The position numbers and the translations under genes are program-made. From Bacteroidales bacterium (GTDB lineage Bacteria > Bacteroidota > Bacteroidia > Bacteroidales > JAOZVK01), in contig JAOZVK010000090.1 of assembly GCA_029938185.1 (NCBI GenBank), positions 1 to 13,928 of the forward strand: a DNA stretch of 13,928 nt, written 5' to 3'. Below are positions 1 to 5,721 of this stretch, one piece after another (within the stretch, counting starts at the first letter, position 1; each line of letters starts with the position of its first letter). The notes below the pieces were generated by a model. That model was not told where the DNA came from, did no database searches, and saw only the letters and a list, made by a program, of their open reading frames with translations.

Positions 1-56
1 AGGAACTAATAAAAAACTTAAATAAGCTATTTTTGCTCGTATTTTTATAAGACCAA

Positions 57-76
57 CCTTGCACTAGCGGGCAAGG
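57..76. repeat. Short inverted repeat (6-bp arms)
   Basis: CCTTGC and GCAAGG flank the 8-nt spacer ACTAGCGG. It lies in the 118 bases left of the SbcD stop codon, where no gene is visible. It could be a small dispersed palindrome or a transcript-end hairpin, but no clear T-run follows it on either strand. Confidence 0.5.
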
Positions 77-101
77 CTACTGATTTGACACCTTTGATGC
101 C

Positions 102-124
102 TTTTAAGGTCGAAGACCTTAAAA
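102..124. repeat. Perfect hairpin overlapping the SbcD stop codon
   Basis: TTTTAAGGTC and GACCTTAAAA form perfect 10-bp arms around the loop GAA (plus strand). The right arm contains the SbcD stop codon. The AGGTC...GACCT core is the same as in the hairpins at 5580, 9201 and 12500, but in the opposite orientation (GAA rather than TTC on the plus strand). Read along the coding strand it ends in AAAA rather than a U-run, so it is not a typical intrinsic terminator, although it could protect the 3' end of the message. Confidence 0.7.
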
Positions 125-1318
125 TTTTATTTCATTCAAAAGTTCTTTAAATGTATCTATAATTTCGTCTGAATTATCAATTTCATGTTTGTCAATTAAT
201 TTATGAAACACATCTGTAATATCCATATCGCGTAACGAAACTGTGTCTTCATATATATCATCGGCACCAATTTGTTTATCTTCAAAAATTATTTTATAAT
301 TAATAACTTTTACTTTTTCAAGTTTTTCGATAAAATCATAGAATAAACTAAACAATTCAGGATTATATTTTTCTTCAAAAAGTTCAATATCTACCAAATA
401 ATCTAACTCTTTATCAAGCACTTTTAGTTCTGTAACTACTTCATTATAGGTTCCTTTTACTTTTTTTAAATTAATTATCTCTGGTATTTTTACAGGGGTA
501 ATATTAATTGGATTATTTTTATCAATATCTATAACTACAACTTGTTTGTAATCTTTTCGTTCACTAAAACTTAAAGGAAGCGGAGAACCCGAATATCTAA
601 TGTTTTCAGTTTTTGCAACTATTTGTGGTCTATGAATATGTCCAAGTGCTATATAATCAAATTGCTCAGGAAAATGCGATTTACTTATTTTTGCAAGATT
701 ACCAATATAAATATCTCTCTCGCTATCTGTTACACTTGCTCCTGCCATAAAAAGATGTCCAGTTGCAAATACTGGTATTTGTTTTTCTTTGTATGGATTT
801 ATTAGTTCGGCAAGTTTAGCGTAATGTTTGCTAATACCTTCACGTAGTGCATTTGCTTTATCCTCATAACTTTCGCCGGCTCTACTTCTTCTAATATCTT
901 TGTCTCTTAAAAATGGAACTGCACAGACTACCAATCCAGGTTCGTTGTTTTCGTTTTTAATTTCAATAATTTCATTTTCAATATTATTTGAAATTCCTCC
1001 AACTACATGTATATTTAAGTATTCCAAAATTTGTTTTGGAGCATTTAGTGTGCTCACCGAATCGTGGTTTCCACCAATTATAATAATATCTTTACAATTT
1101 GTGTTTTTTATTCTATATAAAGTTTTATAATATAATTGTAAAGAAGAGTTTGAGGGATAGGCAGTATCAAATATATCTCCAGCAATAATTAGGACATCAA
1201 TTTTGTGTTCTTGAATTGTTTCTATTAACCAATCAAAAAAAAGTTTATGCTCGTTTTCAATTTCATAATTATATAGTTTAAGTCCTATATGCCAGTCTGA
1301 TGTATGTAATATTTTCAT
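119..1318 (-). CDS. sbcD: Exonuclease SbcCD subunit D (Mre11-type phosphodiesterase)
   Basis: This is the nuclease subunit of the SbcCD (Mre11-Rad50-like) complex. In known relatives, that complex opens hairpins and trims protein-blocked or palindromic DNA ends using two metal ions. The calcineurin-like motifs appear in order: DWH near residues 8-10, GDIFD near 47-51, GNHD at 83-86, GH at 187-188 and GHIH at 226-229. The 399 residues match the usual family length, and the C-terminal 120 residues would be the capping and SbcC-binding part. The start is supported by MKILHTSDWH, the normal N-terminus of the family. The ATPase partner SbcC is not in the window; if the usual sbcD-sbcC order holds it would lie beyond the left edge. 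The neighbour upstream is an Hsp70-like gene, 164 bp away, so co-transcription is possible but unproven. Confidence 0.93.
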   Translation of the reverse strand: MKILHTSDWHIGLKLYNYEIENEHKLFFDWLIETIQEHKIDVLIIAGDIFDTAYPSNSSLQLYYKTLYRIKNTNCKDIIIIGGNHDSVSTLNAPKQILEYLNIHVVGGISNNIENEIIEIKNENNEPGLVVCAVPFLRDKDIRRSRAGESYEDKANALREGISKHYAKLAELINPYKEKQIPVFATGHLFMAGASVTDSERDIYIGNLAKISKSHFPEQFDYIALGHIHRPQIVAKTENIRYSGSPLPLSFSERKDYKQVVVIDIDKNNPINITPVKIPEIINLKKVKGTYNEVVTELKVLDKELDYLVDIELFEEKYNPELFSLFYDFIEKLEKVKVINYKIIFEDKQIGADDIYEDTVSLRDMDITDVFHKLIDKHEIDNSDEIIDTFKELLNEIKF

Positions 1319-1387
1319 ATATTTATAATTTTTATTTTCGGTTAATTGTATAAAGTGGCTAACAGTTTTAAGTTGGATGCTTTTTTA

Positions 1388-1405
1388 ACGCAAAGTTACG
1401 CAAAG
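1388..1405. repeat. Two direct copies of ACGCAAAG
   Basis: ACGCAAAG occurs twice, separated by TT, in the 164-bp gap between SbcD and the Hsp70-like gene. It resembles the short dispersed CGCAAAG-type repeats I recall from environmental bacterial genomes. Nothing else structured was recognised in this gap. Confidence 0.5.
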
Positions 1406-1482
1406 GTTTTCTTTATTGTTGAAACCAGTTGAAAAACAAGACTGTAAGCATACGTGAGTAGCGTAAAGGCTCGAGGCACCAT

Positions 1483-3975
1483 TTATATTAAGCCAGTTTC
1501 TCTTTTTATTGCTTGCTCTTGTATTTTTCTTGGTAATAACGATAACAGATTGTAATTTATTTGTTTAAGACTTCTAAAGTTTTCATTTTTAATAGCTTTT
1601 TCTCCTGAATTTAGAAATATTTCACCTTGATTTTTATCAATAAATTCATGTTTCCTAACTTTAATCCACTCAAAAACTAATATTAAATAATCGGGCGAAC
1701 GCCACCATATTTCATATTTCAAATCTACAAGTTCATCAGTAACACGTTTTATTTTTTTTATATCAGCAAAATTCATTAAATCTTTTTCATTTTTCACAAG
1801 ATTTTTGAATAGTTGTTTATCCTGCTCGTTTCCCTCCTTATCAACAACTAATTTGCATTTTAGTTTTTCATCAAAATACTTGTATGTAACTTTATTTATT
1901 TTTTTGTCTTTTGTTGCATTATAAATATTTAAAGCTAATTTTCGTTTTTTATCTTCAAGTTGGTATCGCTTATCGGTAATATCATCGTGGCTAAGTTCCT
2001 TACTTCTACTCTTTAAATCATCTAATTTTAATTTGATTTTGTTTAGCTTTTCAGCAGTTTCATAATCTTCAATATTTATAGCCGAGTTTATTTCTTTGGT
2101 CAAATCGTCTTGCAAATTGCTTATTTCTTTAATCAGTTTATCAATTGGTAAATGTCGTTGTGTGGGAGTGAAAATTTCTTTAAACTCTTGGTCAAGCATT
2201 GGTATATAGGCAATTATAGTTAAATCACGTGATTCTGATATTTCAAAAGATAATTCAATATCTGCACCTTTTATCAAGTCCCTTTTTAGTTGAAGTCCCT
2301 TAATTGTCATGTAACCAATTGTTTTGTTTGCTTCGGGTATAGCATTCGACGAACCCTCCATTACATTTATAATAAACTCATTTTGACTGCCCTTTTTTAT
2401 TGTTTTATTTATGAGTCTTTGTTCGTTTTTTTTGATAGATAAAATTGAATTTTTCTTAAACAACATATGTAATTTTGTTTCCTTATTGTCGTCATCATCA
2501 AGCTCAAGGCATATGTCTTCTGGCAATGGCTGTCCAACAATGCTATACTTGCCTTGCGAAATACCAATAACATCTGTATTTGTATTTATTTCGTCACCTT
2601 TATTATTGTATACTTTAAAAGTGAAAAAATTATATGTATTTTCTACTAAGGGTAGTTCTTCAGCAATTTTGGGTTTTAGTTTCTTTAAACCAGAATCATA
2701 TCCACCATCATTTCTTATTATTTTATATGTTAAACCCTCGATTTTGCCTTCAATTTTGGCTGCAAAAAATACTTCTGTGTCTTTTGAAGCTTTTTCGTAT
2801 GCCATATTTATAACTATTTCGCTTTTATTTTCTTGTTTATTTTCTTGTTTATTATTTATAGTTTTAGTTTTTGTACTGGCATAATGTGCAGCACCAATGG
2901 CAACTGCTGTTGTTGGGTCAATATCATTTTTGACAGGAATTTTTAAATTATCTTCAATTTGTTTTTTCACAAATGGAATATAAGTTGAGCCACCTATAAG
3001 CAAAGTAAATTCAATATCACTAACAGATAATTCATTTCTTTTTAGAATATTTTCAATCATATTTATAGTTCTATCAATATATGGTTTTATGATTGATTCA
3101 AATTTTGCACGGCTAATTTCTATACTCTCATCAATTTCAGTATCGTTATTATCTGTTAGTTCAATTTCAATTTCAGAACTTTCTCGGCGCGATAGTTCGA
3201 TTTTTGCATCTTCGGCTTTATTCATCAAAATATACCAATTTTTGTTATATTTTCCTTTGGCACTTTTAAACTCCTGCTCCAAATTACTATCAAATGAATA
3301 TTGATATTTTAGATATGGAATAATTAGTTTTTCGATAATATCGGCATCAAAATCTTTCCCTCCAAGAAAATTATCGCCTTCGTGGTCAATAATTCTCATT
3401 TCTTCGTCCTGTATTTTTACTAAAGCCACATCGAATGTTCCGCCACCTAAATCATATACAAGCCAATAGCCATTGTTCATATCTTTATCATCATACTTAT
3501 TGGCATATGCCAAACTTGCTGCAATAGGTTCTTGAAGCAGCACAACTTGCTGAAAACCTGCCATTAAACCTGCTTCTTTGGTTGCATTTGATTGAATAGT
3601 ATCAAAAGATGCTGGTATTGTAATAACAGCCGAATTTATACTTTTTTCAGACGGCACAAATGTCTTTAACTCTTTTATTACCTGTGCCGAAAGTTCAATT
3701 GGTGTTTTTTTTACATTTAGCGATTTTATAAGATAGCTTTCAGAAGTTCCCATTTTTCGTTTGAATGCTCCTGCTACATTATAAGGGTCTTTTTCTAAAT
3801 ATTCTTTTGCTTTTTCGCCAACTATGATTTTGTTTTTTTTAAATGCAACAACAGACGGTAAAGACTCTTTCCATGAGCTTGGATTTCTAAATATCTCAAC
3901 CTTACCCTCTACAAATTTAGCTATAACCGAGTTTGTTGTTCCTAAATCAATTCCAATATTTATAGTGTTTTCCAT
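1483..3975 (-). CDS. Divergent Hsp70 (DnaK-like) with a domain insertion and long helical tail
   Basis: This is an ATP-driven chaperone-like protein of 830 residues, longer than DnaK (about 640). The ATPase domain (about 1-370) is intact: phosphate-1 GIDLGTTNS near 8-16, FKRKMG at 71-76 around the catalytic-lysine position, phosphate-2 DLGGGTFDV at 175-183 and adenosine motif LIGGSTYIP at 326-334. The hydrophobic VLLLDV-type linker is absent; a charged stretch (KQENKQENK, 377-385) takes its place. About 390-475 appears to be an extra beta-rich insertion. The beta substrate-binding half then resumes (PLPEDICLEL near 483; NVMEG...NKTIGYMTIKG near 537-560). A long charged helical tail (about 610-830) replaces the DnaK lid. 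The gene lies downstream of the GrpE-like and J-like genes, which suggests a dedicated chaperone set with a private client. The start is fixed by MENTINIGIDLGTTNS. Confidence 0.88.
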   Translation of the reverse strand: MENTINIGIDLGTTNSVIAKFVEGKVEIFRNPSSWKESLPSVVAFKKNKIIVGEKAKEYLEKDPYNVAGAFKRKMGTSESYLIKSLNVKKTPIELSAQVIKELKTFVPSEKSINSAVITIPASFDTIQSNATKEAGLMAGFQQVVLLQEPIAASLAYANKYDDKDMNNGYWLVYDLGGGTFDVALVKIQDEEMRIIDHEGDNFLGGKDFDADIIEKLIIPYLKYQYSFDSNLEQEFKSAKGKYNKNWYILMNKAEDAKIELSRRESSEIEIELTDNNDTEIDESIEISRAKFESIIKPYIDRTINMIENILKRNELSVSDIEFTLLIGGSTYIPFVKKQIEDNLKIPVKNDIDPTTAVAIGAAHYASTKTKTINNKQENKQENKSEIVINMAYEKASKDTEVFFAAKIEGKIEGLTYKIIRNDGGYDSGLKKLKPKIAEELPLVENTYNFFTFKVYNNKGDEINTNTDVIGISQGKYSIVGQPLPEDICLELDDDDNKETKLHMLFKKNSILSIKKNEQRLINKTIKKGSQNEFIINVMEGSSNAIPEANKTIGYMTIKGLQLKRDLIKGADIELSFEISESRDLTIIAYIPMLDQEFKEIFTPTQRHLPIDKLIKEISNLQDDLTKEINSAINIEDYETAEKLNKIKLKLDDLKSRSKELSHDDITDKRYQLEDKKRKLALNIYNATKDKKINKVTYKYFDEKLKCKLVVDKEGNEQDKQLFKNLVKNEKDLMNFADIKKIKRVTDELVDLKYEIWWRSPDYLILVFEWIKVRKHEFIDKNQGEIFLNSGEKAIKNENFRSLKQINYNLLSLLPRKIQEQAIKRETGLI

Positions 3976-4004
3976 TTTTTATTCTAATAATAAGATGTTT
4001 TTTT

Positions 4005-4017
4005 GGCTCTTCGAGCC
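4005..4017. promoter_or_regulatory. Leader hairpin GGCTC-TTC-GAGCC upstream of Hsp70
   Basis: Perfect 5-bp arms flank a 3-nt loop, 29 nt upstream of the Hsp70 start codon. On the coding strand the loop is GAA closed by C-G, an arrangement known to be unusually stable in short DNA hairpins. It is a covariant version of the AGGTC...GACCT hairpins that precede other genes here. A role in the 5' untranslated region is inferred. Confidence 0.55.
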
Positions 4018-4139
4018 TTTTAAGTTTGCTTACGCCTAAATAGTTTTACTATTATTGATTATCAGTTAATTAAAAAGCAAAAATAAATTTGTGCGTAAAT
4101 AAACTTGATGAACAGTTTTTTTTATTTGACTACTGTAAC

Positions 4140-4261
4140 AAGACGTAAGTTTCTTTAGTATTATTTAGACAGGATTAACAGGATTTACATGTTTAAAATC
4201 CTGTTAATCATGTAAATCCTGTCAAATTATTACATTTATAAACTTAAGCAACTTATGTCTT
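4140..4261. repeat. MITE-like palindromic element, copy 1 (122 bp)
   Basis: The ends form 12-bp inverted repeats, AAGACGTAAGTT and AACTTATGTCTT, with one mismatch. The core (4168-4223) is a long hairpin built from GACAGGATT/ACAGGATTTACATG units and their complement. The reverse complement of this copy matches the element at 12606-12728 with about nine differences. It is flanked by ACTACTGTA (4129-4137) and ACTACTTA (4267-4274). It has no coding capacity. Confidence 0.85.
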
Positions 4262-4274
4262 AATACACTACTTA

Positions 4275-4368
4275 AACAAGTCATATGTTTCTTTAGTATT
4301 ATTTAGACAGGATTTACATGTTTTAATATCCTGTTAATCATGTTAATCATGTCAAATTATGACTTGTT
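4275..4368. repeat. MITE-like palindromic element, copy 2 (94 bp), with 8-bp direct flanks
   Basis: Perfect 11-bp inverted ends, AACAAGTCATA and TATGACTTGTT, enclose the same TTTCTTTAGTATTATTTAG block and hairpin core as copy 1, but about 25 bp of one side are missing. ACTACTTA occurs immediately left (4267-4274) and right (4371-4378), like a target-site duplication. The right copy overlaps the last codon and TAG stop of the GrpE-like gene. Confidence 0.8.
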
Positions 4369-4371
4369 AAA

Positions 4372-4707
4372 CTACTTAGTTTCAACTACTACAACAGCTT
4401 TTTGAATAATATGAGTTAAACCATCTTGATTTAATCTGATTATTGGTTTGATGACTTCTGTAATAATTAGATTATCAGTTGATTCGCCAGCAATACTTGC
4501 TTCACAATCTGTTCTTGTTTCTGAATATTTTTCACCTACTGGATTATAATATACTATACCAATATTTTCGAAATAATTTTTTAATCTCTGAATATTTCTA
4601 TCTATAGAATTTTTTTCATTGATTTTCGATGTTTTTTGCTCTATTTCAAATATTTGATTAAGGATATATAAATATTCTGGTATGATTTTGTTTGTTTTAT
4701 TAATCAT
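4372..4707 (-). CDS. GrpE-like small protein (putative Hsp70 nucleotide-exchange factor)
   Basis: A 111-residue protein. Residues about 5-48 are a charged helix. Residues about 49-111 look like the small beta domain of GrpE: GIVYYNPVGEKYSETRTD, then NLIITEVIKPIIRLNQDG, ending in IIQKAVVVVETK, comparable to the GrpE ending (…Y.L.GR.IR.A.V.V). It is much shorter than GrpE (about 190 residues) because most of the N-terminal helix is absent, so dimerisation may differ. It starts 11 bp after the J-like gene stops and lies upstream of the Hsp70 gene, which is the strongest support for the call. The similarity was judged by eye. The stop codon lies inside the ACTACTTA repeat at the edge of the neighbouring MITE-like element. 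Confidence 0.62.
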   Translation of the reverse strand: MINKTNKIIPEYLYILNQIFEIEQKTSKINEKNSIDRNIQRLKNYFENIGIVYYNPVGEKYSETRTDCEASIAGESTDNLIITEVIKPIIRLNQDGLTHIIQKAVVVVETK

Positions 4708-4718
4708 AACTTTTCTCT

Positions 4719-5528
4719 TTAGTTTCTTTTACACAAAGTTCTTATTTTTTGTCCAACTTCTGTTGAAGTTTCAAGATATTTTGCAACAAGGCAAATTATG
4801 AAATGACTAAATTTTGCATCTTTAAAAAACCTGTATATTTCGCGTGACAAATCTATTAATGATAATGCAATATTGTTTCTTTTTTCTTCAAAATATCCTG
4901 GTAGTCTGTTTAAAATATCAGGTTTTATTTTTTCTTTAATCAATGCTTTAAGTTTTTGAATATAAATATCTTTATCAATCAAATCTGCTTTGTTTTGTAT
5001 ATTATATTCAAGCTTATTTATGAAACGTGCCATTTCGTCGAGTCTTCTGGAAATGTGTTCGTAACATAATTTTTCGTTAATTGTATTTTCAAAAATATTA
5101 TTTTTAACTAAATATCTTAAATCTATAAATTCGTTTTTAACAAAACAATTAAATGATAAATCGTTAAACTTATCTATATAATATGGTTTGATAAAATTAA
5201 GAAAAGATTCCTGTTTGTATTTTTCTTTAGCTTCAAAAAATTCAAAAAACTCAATATTTCCAAAGCTCAAAAAATTTGATAATTGTTTAGTTTCAAAAAT
5301 AAACTTGTGAAACATAATTTTTTCTTCGTGCTGAAATTCTTCTCCGAAATTATCAGATAGTTTTAGTATTTCATCTTTAGAAATTTTTAGTCCTTTGTAA
5401 TTTATAAATTGTTCTTCGGACAAATCTAACTCTACTAATAATTTTCGTTTTGCTCTGCGTATTATTGATGAATTTATATCTTTTTTAAGATTTAAATCAT
5501 ATAGTTCAAATGGATTAATATATTGCAT
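4719..5528 (-). CDS. J-domain-like protein of an Hsp70 locus, otherwise unknown
   Basis: A 269-residue, charged, mostly helical protein with no signal peptide or membrane segment. The N-terminus INPFELYDLNLKKDINSS followed by IIRRAKRKLLVEL resembles helices I and II of a J-domain (compare the NPYEVLG...IKKAYRKLA pattern). The HPD tripeptide that stimulates Hsp70 ATPase activity is missing; LDLSEEQ occupies its place. Residues about 65-269 match nothing I recognise and are predicted by eye to be helical, with a conserved-looking LNRLPGYFEEKRNNIALSL segment near 206-224. It is the first gene of the trio and is followed closely by the GrpE-like gene. Most likely it is an adaptor linking a client to the divergent Hsp70; the J-domain call is tentative. 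It is preceded by two leader hairpins. Confidence 0.5.
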   Translation of the reverse strand: MQYINPFELYDLNLKKDINSSIIRRAKRKLLVELDLSEEQFINYKGLKISKDEILKLSDNFGEEFQHEEKIMFHKFIFETKQLSNFLSFGNIEFFEFFEAKEKYKQESFLNFIKPYYIDKFNDLSFNCFVKNEFIDLRYLVKNNIFENTINEKLCYEHISRRLDEMARFINKLEYNIQNKADLIDKDIYIQKLKALIKEKIKPDILNRLPGYFEEKRNNIALSLIDLSREIYRFFKDAKFSHFIICLVAKYLETSTEVGQKIRTLCKRN

Positions 5529-5549
5529 TTTTTTTCAATTTATGATTTT

Positions 5550-5592
5550 GGCTCTTCGAGCCTTTTAATGTTGATTATGAGGTCTTCGACCT
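5550..5592. promoter_or_regulatory. Tandem pair of leader hairpins upstream of the J-like gene
   Basis: GGCTC-TTC-GAGCC (5550-5562) and AGGTC-TTC-GACCT (5580-5592) are each followed by a TTTAATGTTG-type segment, so the unit of about 30 bp is duplicated in tandem. The inner hairpin is 21 nt upstream of the start codon. The two stems differ by compensating changes while the TTC loop is constant, which suggests that structure is selected. Confidence 0.55.
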
Positions 5593-5682
5593 GTTTAATG
5601 TTGCTTACACATTAGTATAAAGACAATCTAATCAGTAAGTTATTAATAAGCAAATGTCGAAAAACTTTTGTAACAGTACTTA
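5580..5682. repeat. 103-bp intergenic direct repeat, copy B
   Basis: This copy aligns without gaps to 9201-9303 with 14 differences by hand count (about 86% identity). It begins with the AGGTCTTCGACCT hairpin, contains GCTTAC and CATTAGTATAAA, and ends with GTCGAAAAACTTTTGTAA and AGTACTTA. It occupies the gap between the restriction enzyme and the J-like gene. Its function is unknown; a promoter or leader module is possible. Confidence 0.85.
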
Positions 5683-5721
5683 TTATATCAATACAACTTT
5701 TTAATTTTATTTACAGCTTTG

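Larger units (their letters stand above)
3976..4371. other. 396-bp intergenic region filled with repeats
   Basis: The gap between the GrpE-like and Hsp70-like genes contains no credible ORF. From the Hsp70 start outward it holds the GGCTC hairpin at 4005-4017, a GCTTACGC segment shared with the 103-bp repeats, an AT-rich stretch ending in ACTACTGTA (4129-4137), and two MITE-like elements in tandem (4140-4261 and 4275-4368). The length and structure imply that Hsp70 expression is separately controlled or uncoupled from the two upstream genes. Confidence 0.7.

Noticed and set aside
2411..2884. Plus-strand ORF of 157 codons opposite the Hsp70 gene
   Set aside because: It is antisense to well-supported coding sequence, rich in Ser, Phe and Leu as expected for a shadow of a Lys/Glu/Asp-rich gene, and has no family resemblance. 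Other plus-strand ORFs, such as 9922-10344 opposite the HNH gene, were rejected for the same reason.
4140..4368. CRISPR array from the repeated CAGGATTTACATG units
   Set aside because: The units form inverted hairpin arms rather than regularly spaced direct repeats with unique spacers, and no cas gene is nearby.
5580..5682. The 103-bp repeats as integron attC sites separating gene cassettes
   Set aside because: They recur once per module and in one orientation, but I see no RYYYAAC/GTTRRRY core pair and no end-to-end imperfect palindrome, and no integron integrase is present.
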